Positions 17,054-26,659 of a DNA stretch of 64,000 nt are shown here, piece by piece. The DNA comes from Streptomyces cyaneochromogenes. Lineage in GTDB: Bacteria > Actinomycetota > Actinomycetes > Streptomycetales > Streptomycetaceae. Both the position numbers and the translations under genes were made by a program. The notes under the pieces were generated by a model. The model made no database searches. It was given only the letters and a program-made list of their open reading frames with translations, and was not told the origin of the DNA. The stretch is from contig NZ_CP034539.1 in assembly GCF_003963535.1 (NCBI RefSeq), forward strand, positions 558,001 to 622,000, written 5' to 3'. Each line of letters opens with the position of its first letter. Positions within the stretch are counted from its first letter, which is position 1.

Positions 17054-18142
17054 ATGAAGGGCTGCGCACGGGGGGCGGTCGTCGCGGTGGCCGCGGCCGC
17101 GACGGCCGCCGTGCTCGCGGCCTGTGGGGAGAGCGGCGGGAGCGACTCCGGCGGGGGAAACGGGCCGAGGATCGGCGTGCTGCTGCCGGACGCCACCACC
17201 GCACGCTGGGAGACCAACGACCGGCCGCTGCTCGACCGGCACATCAAGGAGCTGTGCGAGGAGTGCGAGGTCGAGCATGCCAACGCCAAGAGCGACGTGG
17301 CGATCCAGCAGGCCCAGATGGAATCGATGATCGCCGAGGGGGTCGACGCCATCCTGCTGGTGGCCGTCGACTCCAAGTCCCTGCGTCCCACGGTCACCAA
17401 GGCGGACGAGGCGGGTATCCCCGTCATCGCCTACGACCGTCTCGCCGAGGGCCCCATCGCCGCCTACGCCTCCTTCGACGGCGAGGAGGTCGGCAGGCTC
17501 CAGGGCAGGGCGCTGGTGCGGGCCATGGACGACGACGGGGTCGGCGACCGGATCGTCATGATGAACGGCGATCCCAGCGACCCCAACGCGGTGTCGTTCA
17601 AGAAGGGCGCCCTGTCCGAGCTGGAGGGCAAGGTCGAGATCTCCAAGGAGTACGACACCCGCCAGTGGCGGACCGAGATCGCCCACATGAACATGTCCGG
17701 CGCCATTTCCGCCCTCGGCGCCGGCAACATCGACGGGGTCTACGCCGCCAACGACGGCCTCGCGGCCGGCAGCATCTCCGCCCTCAAGGCCAACAAGGTC
17801 GACCCGCTGCCCCCCGTCACCGGACAGGACGCCGAACTCGGCGCCCTGCGGCGCATCGTCGCAGGCGAGCAGTACATGACCGTCTACAAGCCCTTCGAGC
17901 CCGAGGCCTCCGCAGGCGCCGCGCTGGCCGTGGCCGCGGCCCGCGACGAGAGCCTGGAGCGGGTCGCCGAGGACACGGTGCGGACCAGCACGGGGAGCAC
18001 GGTTCCGGCCGTCCTGCTCACCCCTGTGTCCGTGACCGTCGACACCATCGAGGACACCTTGGTGAAGGACGGTGTGTACACGATCCAGCAGATCTGCACC
18101 CCCCAACTCGAAGCCGCCTGCGCCAGGGCCGGACTCACCTGA
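17054..18142 (+). CDS. XylF-like sugar-binding lipoprotein of an ABC importer
   Basis: 362 residues from ATG 17054, 9-10 nt after GGAAAGGGAGG. Signal and lipobox are VLAACGES. The binding domain follows XylF: RIGVLLPDATTARWE, VDAILLVAVDSKSLRP, VIAYDRLAEGPIAAYASFDG, IVMMNGDPSDPNA, VTGQDAELGALRRIVAG, EQYMTVYKPF, LLTPVSVTVDTI. It shares CxxC (LCEEC) and the ending QICTPQLEAACARAGL with the orphan paralogue at 12987. It is first in an operon with ATPase and permease genes (46-bp gap). D-xylose or a related monosaccharide is the likely ligand by family only. Confidence 0.9.
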   Translation: MKGCARGAVVAVAAAATAAVLAACGESGGSDSGGGNGPRIGVLLPDATTARWETNDRPLLDRHIKELCEECEVEHANAKSDVAIQQAQMESMIAEGVDAILLVAVDSKSLRPTVTKADEAGIPVIAYDRLAEGPIAAYASFDGEEVGRLQGRALVRAMDDDGVGDRIVMMNGDPSDPNAVSFKKGALSELEGKVEISKEYDTRQWRTEIAHMNMSGAISALGAGNIDGVYAANDGLAAGSISALKANKVDPLPPVTGQDAELGALRRIVAGEQYMTVYKPFEPEASAGAALAVAAARDESLERVAEDTVRTSTGSTVPAVLLTPVSVTVDTIEDTLVKDGVYTIQQICTPQLEAACARAGLT

Positions 18143-18189
18143 CCGACCGGCTGCGGAGCCGGACCGGCCACGGGAAGGAGATGGTGTTC

Positions 18190-18963
18190 GTGCCGAGTCC
18201 CCCCTTGCTGGCGCTGCGCGGTGTGTGCAAGCGCTTCGGGGTCGTCGAGGTCCTCACCGACATCGAACTGGAGATCCGCGCGGGGCAGGTCGTCGCGCTG
18301 CTGGGCGACAACGGGGCCGGCAAGTCGACCCTGGTCAAGGTAATCTCCGGAGTCACACCGGCGGACCGGGGCGTCATCGAGTGGGAGGGCCGGCCGGTCC
18401 AGATCAGACGCCCGCACGACGCCCGGGACCTGGGCATCGCCACCGTCTACCAGGACCTCGCGCTGTGCGGGAACCTCGACGTGGTGGGCAATCTCTTCCT
18501 CGGCCAGGAGGTACGCCGGTACGGGTTCCTCGACGAGGTCGAGATGGAGCGTCGCACCAGCCTGCTGCTGGAGCGGCTGACCAGAGGGGTCCCCGATCTG
18601 CGCGCCCCGGTCGTCTCCCTGTCCAGCGGTCAGCGGCAGACGGTCGCCATCGCCCGCTCGCTCCTGGGCGACCCGCGGATCCTCCTCCTGGACGAACCGA
18701 CCGCCGCGCTGGGGTTCGAGCAGACCAGCGAGGTCCTGGACCTGGTGGACCGGCTGCGCGACCGGGGCCTCGGGGTGCTGCTCATCAGCCACAACATGGG
18801 CGATGTCAAGGCTCTCGCGGACCGGGCCGCCGTGCTGCGGCTCGGCCGCAACAACGGCTTCTTCGACGTGAATACCGCGTCCCAGGAGCAGATCATCGCC
18901 TCCATCACCGGCGCCACGGAGAACGTGCCGCGCCGGATGGCCCACCGGGAGGCAGGGTGGTGA
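18190..18963 (+). CDS. Sugar ABC importer ATP-binding protein (XylG-like, single domain)
   Basis: 257 residues. AAGGAG at 18175-18180 is too close to ATG 18181 and correctly spaced for GTG 18190, so I use the latter. Walker A GDNGAGKST, Q-loop YQDLAL, signature LSSGQRQ (Ser replacing the first Gly of LSGGQ, also seen in sugar importers), Walker B ILLLDEPTAALG and switch His in ISHNMGD are present. Unlike E. coli XylG there is one ATPase domain, not two, which is common for Streptomyces relatives. It energises the permease encoded next, whose GTG overlaps this stop (GTGA). Confidence 0.9.
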   Translation: MPSPPLLALRGVCKRFGVVEVLTDIELEIRAGQVVALLGDNGAGKSTLVKVISGVTPADRGVIEWEGRPVQIRRPHDARDLGIATVYQDLALCGNLDVVGNLFLGQEVRRYGFLDEVEMERRTSLLLERLTRGVPDLRAPVVSLSSGQRQTVAIARSLLGDPRILLLDEPTAALGFEQTSEVLDLVDRLRDRGLGVLLISHNMGDVKALADRAAVLRLGRNNGFFDVNTASQEQIIASITGATENVPRRMAHREAGW

Positions 18964-20234
18964 AAGGGATGCAGAGCGGGGCGGAGGCGCCGGCGCCCTC
19001 CGCGCCCACCGCCAAGACCGGCCGGCCGCCCCGTGGTGCGGCCCTCGCCCAGCTGCTGGACAGCGGGGTCGCGGTCCTGCGGCGCAAGCTGAGCGCCGGC
19101 GAACTGGGCTCGCTCCCGGTCGTCCTGGTCCTCGCCGCCGTATGGATCACCTTCCAGTCCCTCAACGCCAGCTTCCTGTCCCCGCGGAACCTGTCCAACC
19201 TCAGCGTGGACATCGTGGGTACGGGCCTGATCGCCGTCGGCATCGTCTTCGTCCTGCTGATCGGCGAGCTGGATCTGTCGGTCGGGTCGATCAGCGGTCT
19301 CGCCGCCGCCGTCTTCGCCGTGCTGAACGTGAACCACGGCGTGCCGGAATGGCTGGCCCTCATCATCGCGATACTCGCTGGCACCCTGGCGGGAACCGTG
19401 CAGGGCTACTCCGTCGCCAAGACGCGGGTGCCGGCCTTCGTCGTCACCCTCGCGGGGCTGCTGACCTTCAACGGCCTCATGCTCTACATCCTGGGGACCA
19501 GCGGCACCGTCAACCTCGACGAGAACGGGCTCGTCGCAGAGCTGACGAGCCACTACTTCACCCACGACGCCGCCGCCTACGGCGTGGCAGCGGTCGCCAC
19601 GGGCCTGGTCTTCCTGGTGTCGCACCAGGACCGGCGGCGGCGCATGGCGATGGGCATGCCGCACCGCTCGTTCCGGGGAGTCGTCACACGTACGGCGTTC
19701 CTCGCGGCGGTGGCGTTCACCGCCGCGTATCTGCTCAACCGGTTCCAGGGGCTGCCGCTCGCCCTGCTGATCTTCCTCGTGGTCGTGGCCGGCCTCGACA
19801 TCGTGCTGCGCCGCACGCACTACGGGCGGCAGGTGTACGCGCTCGGCGGCAGCATCGAGGCGGCCCGCCGCGCCAGTCTCAACGTGACGGGCGTGCAGAC
19901 CGCCGTGCTCGCCGTCTCCGGCACCATGGCCGCGATCGGCGGTCTGTTCCTGGCCTCGCGCATCACCTCGGTGAGTCAGGGGGCGGGCTCGGGCCTGCTG
20001 CTGCTCAACGCCATCGCGGCGGCCGTCATCGGAGGCACCAGCCTCTTCGGCGGCCGCGGTACGACCTGGTCAGCGGTGCTCGGCATGCTGGTCATCCAGT
20101 CGATCGCCTCGGGCATGGTGATCACGGACACCCCGACCGCCGTCCAGTTCATGATCACGGGCGGGGTGCTCTTCGCCGCCGTGGTCATCGACGCCCTGGC
20201 GCGACGGTCGCAGGAGGCGCATGGGCGGGCGTGA
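18960..20234 (+). CDS. Sugar ABC importer permease (XylH-like)
   Basis: 424 residues from GTG 18960, overlapping the ATPase stop; ATG 18969 is an alternative. About ten hydrophobic helices can be seen. The family motifs GELDLSVGSISGLAAAVFA (first third) and RTHYGRQVYALGGSIEAARR (the cytoplasmic EAA-like loop) match XylH/RbsC permeases. A long helix-rich insertion around residues 195-285 is larger than in RbsC. Third gene of the operon that starts at 17054; it should form a homodimeric membrane channel. Confidence 0.9.
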   Translation: MKGMQSGAEAPAPSAPTAKTGRPPRGAALAQLLDSGVAVLRRKLSAGELGSLPVVLVLAAVWITFQSLNASFLSPRNLSNLSVDIVGTGLIAVGIVFVLLIGELDLSVGSISGLAAAVFAVLNVNHGVPEWLALIIAILAGTLAGTVQGYSVAKTRVPAFVVTLAGLLTFNGLMLYILGTSGTVNLDENGLVAELTSHYFTHDAAAYGVAAVATGLVFLVSHQDRRRRMAMGMPHRSFRGVVTRTAFLAAVAFTAAYLLNRFQGLPLALLIFLVVVAGLDIVLRRTHYGRQVYALGGSIEAARRASLNVTGVQTAVLAVSGTMAAIGGLFLASRITSVSQGAGSGLLLLNAIAAAVIGGTSLFGGRGTTWSAVLGMLVIQSIASGMVITDTPTAVQFMITGGVLFAAVVIDALARRSQEAHGRA

Positions 20235-20267
20235 GGGAGCGGCGTCACGCCGTCGTCAACGGCCGCG

Positions 20268-21788
20268 TCATACCGTCGTCAACGGCAGTTCCGCGAACGT
20301 GTGCCCCTCCCAGAGGCGCCGCGAGGCCTCCTCCGGGTACGCGGTGACCGTGGGTTCGGCGTCGAGGAGCCGGACGAGGCGCCTCTCGCTGTCGTAGGCG
20401 GGCCAGCCCGGGTCGCCGGTGTGGGCGAACCCGGTCCAGGCGGAACGGATGAGGGCCGAGAGCGCCTCGGTCTGCGGCGTGGGCTCAGGGCCGATCAGCA
20501 GGGCGCCGAGCCCGTCGTACCGGCCGAAGGTCAGGGGCACGTCGAGGCCGTGGCAGGCGCCGAGGAGGCCGCCGTTCGCCGGGGCGGGCCAGGTGAGCTC
20601 GTACAGGTGAGCCCGGCCGCCGCCCGCCACCTGGGCCTCGGCCAGATGGAGCGAGGGCATGCGGAAGAGCCAGTCGGACTGCACCAGCTCGAAGAGGTGC
20701 TCCGCGGAGGCGTCCGGGAACGCCGCACGATAGGCCCGCTCGGCGTCCGGAACCGGCCCGAACATGCCCAGCGCCATGGACGCCAACCCCTCGTCCACCC
20801 GGCCGAGCAGCCCGCCGAGCAACAGGAAGAGGCGGTACTCGTCCCGGTTGTGCCCGGCGATCAGCTCCACGTCGCGCCCGGCGCCGCCTGCGAGGGCCTG
20901 CCACGGCGTCGCGGGCAGCACCTCACCGTCGACGACCGGTGAGTACGGCGTCGGGGTGAGGGCGACCGCGCCCCACCGGTGGACGTACTCGCGCATCCGG
21001 GCGCCGAGCGCGGCGCTCGCTTCGGGCAGCTTGCGCGGGTCCACGCCGGACAGGTCCGCCACCGTCGGACGCAGCCCCAGCTCACCGGCCACGGCCTCGG
21101 CGATGTCGGCGGCCAGCGCGTCCGAGAAGAAGGTGCCGGGCACGCTCTGCGCGATGGCGCGGCGGAACAGGCCGCGGGCCCTCGGCATGGCCATCAGCGC
21201 GGCGGTGGAACCGGCCCCGGCCGACTCGCCGAAGACGGTGACCCGGTCGGGGTCGCCACCGAAGGCGGTGACGTTCTCGCGCACCCACTCCAGGGCCGCG
21301 ACCTGGTCGAGCAGTCCGCGGTTGGCGGGAGCGCCCTCGATCCGCAGGAACCCCTCGACGCCGACGCGGTAGTTGAGGGTGACGACGACCAGGTCGCCGT
21401 CGCGGGCGAGGCGGGCCGCGTCGTAGGCGGGGTCGTCGGCGGAGCCGAACTTGTAGGCACCGCCGTAGAGCCAGACCATCACCGGGCGGCCGGCCGCCGG
21501 GTCGGCGTCGGGGGTCCAGACGTTGACGGTCAGCCAGTCGTCGCCGGTCGGGACGGGACCGGGAGGAGCGCCTTCGGGACCGAACGGCTCCTGCGGAGGC
21601 GGCGGGCCGAACGCGAAGGCCTCCCGGACGCCGTCCCAGCGCTCCACCGGCCGCGGCGCGGCGAAGCGCGCCTCGCCCACGGGCGGCTGCGCGTACGGGA
21701 TGCCGCGGAACACCGCGAGGCTGCCCTCCAGCCGACCGCGGACCGTACCGGCCGGCGTACCGGCCTCCGGGAACTGGCCACTGCTCAT
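20268..21788 (-). CDS. Carboxylesterase/lipase family (para-nitrobenzyl esterase type)
   Basis: 506 residues from ATG 21788 (GAGGAG 6-7 nt upstream). The alpha/beta-hydrolase body has VFRGIPYAQPPVG, the oxyanion loop WLYGGAYKFGS, the nucleophile elbow TVFGESAGAGS (Ser near residue 190) and the His loop GACHGLDVPLTFG. No signal peptide is seen, so it is probably cytoplasmic. Family members hydrolyse aryl or alkyl esters and carbamates; the natural substrate is unknown. It converges on the sugar permease gene. Confidence 0.9.
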   Translation of the reverse strand: MSSGQFPEAGTPAGTVRGRLEGSLAVFRGIPYAQPPVGEARFAAPRPVERWDGVREAFAFGPPPPQEPFGPEGAPPGPVPTGDDWLTVNVWTPDADPAAGRPVMVWLYGGAYKFGSADDPAYDAARLARDGDLVVVTLNYRVGVEGFLRIEGAPANRGLLDQVAALEWVRENVTAFGGDPDRVTVFGESAGAGSTAALMAMPRARGLFRRAIAQSVPGTFFSDALAADIAEAVAGELGLRPTVADLSGVDPRKLPEASAALGARMREYVHRWGAVALTPTPYSPVVDGEVLPATPWQALAGGAGRDVELIAGHNRDEYRLFLLLGGLLGRVDEGLASMALGMFGPVPDAERAYRAAFPDASAEHLFELVQSDWLFRMPSLHLAEAQVAGGGRAHLYELTWPAPANGGLLGACHGLDVPLTFGRYDGLGALLIGPEPTPQTEALSALIRSAWTGFAHTGDPGWPAYDSERRLVRLLDAEPTVTAYPEEASRRLWEGHTFAELPLTTV

Positions 21789-21948
21789 CGATGACTCCTC
21801 GACGACTCGGGGCGCCTGTGAATTTGACTTCACTCGGCGAACCTACCGGTCCCGTCCCGATTGCGCATGCCCCTCACCCACGCTGCTCCACGTCTTCCCG
21901 GACGTCGCCGCGAGTGAGCTGCGGCCGGCCTGCGTGCCCGCCTCTCCG

Positions 21949-23631
21949 TCAGTCGGCGCAGCAGCCGTCCTCGGGGCCGGTGCCCTGGTGGATGTCGAGC
22001 CGGCAGAAGCAGGACGCCTCGATCGGTACGTCCGCCAGCGCGACGGCGAGACGCAGTTGCTGGGCCACCATCTGGGCCTCCTCCACCTTGCCCCGGCGCA
22101 TCAGGCACTCGTGGAGGCCGTGCAGGGACCAGACGTTGCCCGGGTGCTGCAGGGCGCGCGGAAGGGTGCCGTCGAGGCCGAGGTCGGCACGGTAGACCGC
22201 CTCGGCCTCCTCGACCCGCCCCTGTTCGAGCAGGAGCGCGCCGTAGGCGTGCCGGGTGGGCTGCATCCAGCCCCACGGCTCGTCGTAGGGAAGGTTGTCG
22301 TCCAGCTCGATGGAGCGTTCCAGAGCGGCGAAGGCGGCGTCGTGATCGCCCTTGCGGTATTCGAGTTCGCCGTCGAGCATCGCCGAGGCGATGGCGAGGA
22401 TGTCGGCGCAGGTGTTGTTGAAGAGCATGCGCGTCTCGGGGACCCGGGCCACCGCCTCGCGGAAGAGCCGGCGTTCCGCCTCCGCCTCCAGGACCTGGTG
22501 GGTCGAGGAGAGCGCGACGCCGCGGGCGTAGTGGATCATCGCGGTCGTCACGCAGTACAGCTCGGGGTCGGCGGGCAGCGCCAGGTCCAGGATCTCGTCC
22601 CAGCGGCCGAAGCGGATCAGGGCGTGGACGCGCATGGCGAGGAAGCTCTCCAGCCAGTCGGCCATGGGAGGGCTGGGCACCCGCAGCAGGTCCTCCGGGA
22701 TGGAGGCCTCGAGCTGCGCGGCGGTCTCGAGGGCGACCCGGGACTGGCCGAGGAACATCGCGCCGTAGATCTTGAAGTGGTAGTTGTGCGAGCGGTACAG
22801 GGTGTAGAAGTTCATCGCCCCGGCTCGGGCGTGGTACTTCTCGTCGGCCGCGATCGCCGAGGTGTTGTCCGAGACCACCCGCCGGTAGTCGCCGCAGAGC
22901 ACCTCCAGGTGGGAGGGCATGTGGAGGAGGTGCCCGGCGTCGGGCACCAGGCCGCGCAGCCGGTCCGCGACGGGCAGCGCCACCTCGGGTGTCGGGGACA
23001 TCTCCATCAGGTGGATGTACAGGTGCACCACACCCAGATGGTCGCGTCCCGCGTCGGTGGCGAGGGCCCGGTCGAGGACTGCCTTGGCCTCCAGCGTGCG
23101 CGCGCCCTCGGCCGGCTTGCCGGTCCTGAGGTCCCACAGCTGCCAGGGCGTGAGGTTCATCAGCGCGTCGGCGAACAGGGTGGCGATGTCCGGGTCGTCG
23201 GGGGCGAGTTCGTAGACCGCGCGCATGCTTTCGGCGTACGGGGCGTTCCAGACCGAGCAGTCCTCCACGGCCTTGGCCTGCGGGTAGCGGGCGCGCAGGG
23301 CGGCGATCAGTGCCCGTTCGACGGGGGTCGCGGTCGCCGCCTTCTCGTGGGCCAGCTCCACGGCGGCGTGGGTGCGGTCCACGGTGCGGGCCAGATCCTG
23401 GTCGTCGAAGAACTCCCAGGGTTTGTTGTAGTTCGGGCCGAGCGCGTAGGCGATGCCCCAGTGCGCCATGGCGCAGTCGGGGTCCGCCGCGACGGCGGCC
23501 TCGAAGCAGGCGACGGCCTCCTCGTGATGGAAGGCGTACGTCCATGTCAGCCCTCGGTCGAACCAGAGCTGGGCCTGGGCGGAGGACGTGGTCACGGAGC
23601 GGGTGTGGGTGCCGAGGTCGTAGTACTCCAT
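21949..23631 (-). CDS. Tetratricopeptide-repeat protein with conserved His and Cys motifs
   Basis: 560 residues from ATG 23631 (AGGAGA about 8 nt before). Helical repeats begin with QLWFDRGLTWTYAFHHEEAV and run through the chain. Two His-rich motifs inside helices (VVHLYIHLMEMS and GHLLHMPSHLEV) and C-terminal SCFCRLDIH ... DGCCAD could bind a metal. I know this as a widespread bacterial TPR family of unknown role. It is alone in its unit, downstream of the divergent phosphatase gene. Confidence 0.8.
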   Translation of the reverse strand: MEYYDLGTHTRSVTTSSAQAQLWFDRGLTWTYAFHHEEAVACFEAAVAADPDCAMAHWGIAYALGPNYNKPWEFFDDQDLARTVDRTHAAVELAHEKAATATPVERALIAALRARYPQAKAVEDCSVWNAPYAESMRAVYELAPDDPDIATLFADALMNLTPWQLWDLRTGKPAEGARTLEAKAVLDRALATDAGRDHLGVVHLYIHLMEMSPTPEVALPVADRLRGLVPDAGHLLHMPSHLEVLCGDYRRVVSDNTSAIAADEKYHARAGAMNFYTLYRSHNYHFKIYGAMFLGQSRVALETAAQLEASIPEDLLRVPSPPMADWLESFLAMRVHALIRFGRWDEILDLALPADPELYCVTTAMIHYARGVALSSTHQVLEAEAERRLFREAVARVPETRMLFNNTCADILAIASAMLDGELEYRKGDHDAAFAALERSIELDDNLPYDEPWGWMQPTRHAYGALLLEQGRVEEAEAVYRADLGLDGTLPRALQHPGNVWSLHGLHECLMRRGKVEEAQMVAQQLRLAVALADVPIEASCFCRLDIHQGTGPEDGCCAD

Positions 23632-23946
23632 GGGGCTGTCTCCTGCCTGTGCCGCGTCGGCGGCTCACGTATCCGAGTCTTCCCGAGAGCGTCCGCCTTG
23701 CCGACCCCTGTGCCGTCGGGTCGGTGCTGTGCGGACCCCGCAGCGACAACGGGGCGGGCTGCCGCGCGGTTGCGGGTTTCCGGTACATCCGGTCGAGGCC
23801 GGTGGCATGGCCCCGGCGGCGCCCGGACCCCTGTTTCACTCCGGTCCCGCAGACCCCTGGTCAAGCCGCCCAGGTGCGGGCAAGGTGCGTCGTGGCGCAT
23901 TCTTGCTGTGTCGCACGCGTGAGGGCGTACGAACGAGGTAGGGCCG
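23632..23946. other. Divergent intergenic region, no gene seen
   Basis: 315 bp between the TPR gene and the phosphatase gene. I find no operator-like repeat and no coding frame with normal codon use. Confidence 0.4.
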
Positions 23947-26472
23947 ATGACTGGGAGCGCCGAAGGCGCAGAGCGGACGTCCGGCAGGCTGGCGGCGTTG
24001 CTGATCGATGCCTCGGCGGAGGCGATCAGCGCGGCCGGTGGCCACGCGGGTGGGGTCTATCTGCGCTCAAGCACGCCCGGACTGCTGCGTCTGGCAGTCC
24101 TGGAGGGGTTGCCGGGGCCGTTGTTCCGGCCGTGGTGGCGGCTGCACGTGGACCGGCCGTTCCCCGTCGCGGACGCCTACCGGCTCGGCGTCGAGGTGGC
24201 GCTGCCGAACGCGACGGAGACGATGCGCCGCTATCCGCAGTTCGCGGCCGGCCTGCCGTTCCAGTTCGGCTCCCTGCACGTGCCCGTCATGCGCGGCTCC
24301 ACCGTCTTCGGAGTACTCACCGTGCTGCGGCCCTCGGCGTCGGACGCCACGGAGCTGCTGCCCGTGCGCGAGCGCATGGCGCACCTGGCCGAGGAGCTGG
24401 GGATGGCGCTGGAGAAGCTGGAGGACGGGGACGCGTCGGCGGCGTCCTGGGATGCCGGGCCGGTGTGTGTACGCCCGCCCGCCGGCCGTTCGCCCTCGGG
24501 GCGCCTGGGCCGGTTCGCGTGGGATCCGCAGACGGACGTCGTGACGGCGGACGAGCGGCTGAACCTCGTACTGGGCCGGGCCGCGGAGGAGGCCGACGGC
24601 ACCGCGGAGGCGTTCGCGCGGGATGTCGCGCCGGGTGACGCGGAGCGGATCCTGGCGGCTCTGCGGGAGGCGGCCGGAGGCCGGCCACCGGCGCTGCCGC
24701 TGTACGCGCGCTCGGCGGACGGGACGCTGCGGCTCGTCGAGGTCTGGGGGCCGTACGACGACCCGGCGCGCTCCGGGGTGCGGGGCGTGCGCGGTGTCGT
24801 CCTCGACCCGGGGCCGGGCACGGTGGCGGACGCGGCGGCCGATCTGCTGCCGGACGGGGTGTTCTGCCTGGACCGGGTGGGAACGGTCGTCTACGCGAAT
24901 CCGCGGGCGGCGGCGCTGCTGCGCCGGCCGCGTACCGAGCTGCTGGGGCGGCCGCTGTGGGAGGGGGTGCCGTGGCTGAACCAGCCCGCCGTCGAGGATC
25001 ATCTGCGCGGAGCGCTGCTGTCTCCGGATCCGGTGCACTTCCACATCCGCAGACCGTCCGCCCACGGGCGTGAGACCGCCGCCCGCCCGTTCGGCGGCGA
25101 CTGGCTCGCCGTTTCCCTCTACCCCGGCCCGGACCTGCTGACCTGCACGCTCCGCCCGGGACACCGGATGACCGACAGCCCGTCCGGTCCGCCGGAGGCG
25201 CACGGCACGCCGGAGACGGCCGGTACGCCGTCGCTGGCTCCCCTGTACCGCCCCATCGTCCTCGCCATCGCGCTGACGGAGGCGGTCACGGCACGGCAGG
25301 TGTCCGCCGTGGTGATGCGGGAGCTGCTGCCCGCGTTCGGCGGTCGGCGGCTGGCCATCTACCTGCTGCAGGAGCGGCATCTGTTCCTGGCCTGGGAGGC
25401 GGGCTTCCCCAAAGGGTTCCTCGCCCCGTTCGACGGTGTGGGCCTGGACGAGCGGCTGCCCGGGGTCGAGACGCTGACCAGTGGGCGCCCGCTGTTCTTC
25501 GACTCGATGCAGGACCTCGCCGACGCCTACCCGGGCATCGCCCTGGACGCGACGGAGGGCGCCCGCGCCTTCCTCCCGCTGATCGCCTCCGGGCGCCCCG
25601 TCGGCTCCTGCATCCTCGGCTTCGACCGTCCGCGCAGCTTCAGCACCGAGGAACGCACGGTGCTGACCGCGATGGCGGGGCTGATCGCGCACGCCATGGA
25701 GAAGGCGCGGCGCTACGAGAGCGAGGCGGCGCTGGCCCGCGGGCTGCAGCAGGCGCTGCTGCCGCGGCGGCTGTCGCAGCACCCGCTGCTGGAGACCGCC
25801 GGACGCTATCTGCCCGGCACCCAGGGCATGGAGGTGGGCGGGGACTGGTACGACGTCATCGCCGCCGGCGACGGGATCGCCCTGGTGATCGGCGATGTGC
25901 AGGGGCACGGGGTGCAGGCCGCGGCGACCATGGGGCAGCTGCGCACCGCGGTGCGGGCCTTCGCCTTCGGGGACCGGCCGCCCGACGAGGTCATGAGCGG
26001 CACCAACAGGCTGCTCATCGACCTCGACTCCGGACTGTTCGCGAGCTGCTGCTACATCCGCCTGGATCCCGTGACCGGCGTCGCGCGGGCGGCCGTGGCC
26101 GGGCACCCGCGGCCGCTGCTGCGCCGCCCGGACGGCCGTACCCATGTCATCGACCTGCCCGGCGGTGTGGTGCTCGGCGTGGATCCCCTGGCCCTCTACC
26201 CGGTGACGGAGCTGCGGATGGAGCCCGGTGCCGTGCTGGCGCTGTACACGGACGGGCTGGTCGAGCGGCCCGGTGTCGACATCGACGAGGGGATCAGCGC
26301 GCTGCGGGTGGCGCTGGCCCGGGCCGGCGCCCCGGCCGCGCGCGGGGGCGGGCGCGCGCTGGGCGGGGTCGCCGACAGGCTCACCGCGAAGGCCCGGCAC
26401 ACGGCGGACCGCCCCGACGACATCGCGCTGCTGCTGGCCACGCGGCGGATCGCCCCGCTGCGCCGGAAGTGA
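23947..26472 (+). CDS. SpoIIE-family phosphatase with GAF and PAS sensors
   Basis: 841 residues. Order: GAF-like (about 10-150), PAS-like (about 175-285), second PAS (about 300-400, with LPDGVFCLDRVGTVVYANPR), GAF (about 440-600) and SpoIIE/PP2C phosphatase (about 615-835: VGGDWYDVIAAG, VIGDVQGHGVQAAATMGQLR, YTDGLVERPGVDIDEG, PDDIALLLA). The metal-binding Asp residues are all present. Unlike the other two phosphatases here it lacks a C-terminal ATPase domain. It is soluble. The target would be a phosphorylated STAS-domain anti-anti-sigma factor; none is encoded nearby. The next phosphatase follows by about 190 bp in the same direction. Confidence 0.88.
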   Translation: MTGSAEGAERTSGRLAALLIDASAEAISAAGGHAGGVYLRSSTPGLLRLAVLEGLPGPLFRPWWRLHVDRPFPVADAYRLGVEVALPNATETMRRYPQFAAGLPFQFGSLHVPVMRGSTVFGVLTVLRPSASDATELLPVRERMAHLAEELGMALEKLEDGDASAASWDAGPVCVRPPAGRSPSGRLGRFAWDPQTDVVTADERLNLVLGRAAEEADGTAEAFARDVAPGDAERILAALREAAGGRPPALPLYARSADGTLRLVEVWGPYDDPARSGVRGVRGVVLDPGPGTVADAAADLLPDGVFCLDRVGTVVYANPRAAALLRRPRTELLGRPLWEGVPWLNQPAVEDHLRGALLSPDPVHFHIRRPSAHGRETAARPFGGDWLAVSLYPGPDLLTCTLRPGHRMTDSPSGPPEAHGTPETAGTPSLAPLYRPIVLAIALTEAVTARQVSAVVMRELLPAFGGRRLAIYLLQERHLFLAWEAGFPKGFLAPFDGVGLDERLPGVETLTSGRPLFFDSMQDLADAYPGIALDATEGARAFLPLIASGRPVGSCILGFDRPRSFSTEERTVLTAMAGLIAHAMEKARRYESEAALARGLQQALLPRRLSQHPLLETAGRYLPGTQGMEVGGDWYDVIAAGDGIALVIGDVQGHGVQAAATMGQLRTAVRAFAFGDRPPDEVMSGTNRLLIDLDSGLFASCCYIRLDPVTGVARAAVAGHPRPLLRRPDGRTHVIDLPGGVVLGVDPLALYPVTELRMEPGAVLALYTDGLVERPGVDIDEGISALRVALARAGAPAARGGGRALGGVADRLTAKARHTADRPDDIALLLATRRIAPLRRK

Positions 26473-26659
26473 GGGCGCGCGGGCCTCGCCACAGCCGCGC
26501 TCCGGCGGTGCCCGCGTCCGCGTATCCCTGTGACGGGGACGGGAGTTGCCCGGATTCGGTGTATCGCTCCCGTGATCATCCTGTGTGCGGGCGAGCGGGT
26601 CCTGTCACGTTCCGTGACGTCTCTCGCCTCCTGGGGCCCGGCAGTGTAGACATGGGCAC

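Noticed and set aside
20250..20286. Direct repeat CCGTCGTCAACGGC (two copies 23 bp apart)
   Set aside because: It straddles the convergent ends of the permease and esterase genes and partly encodes the esterase tail. Probably a chance local duplication, not an att site.
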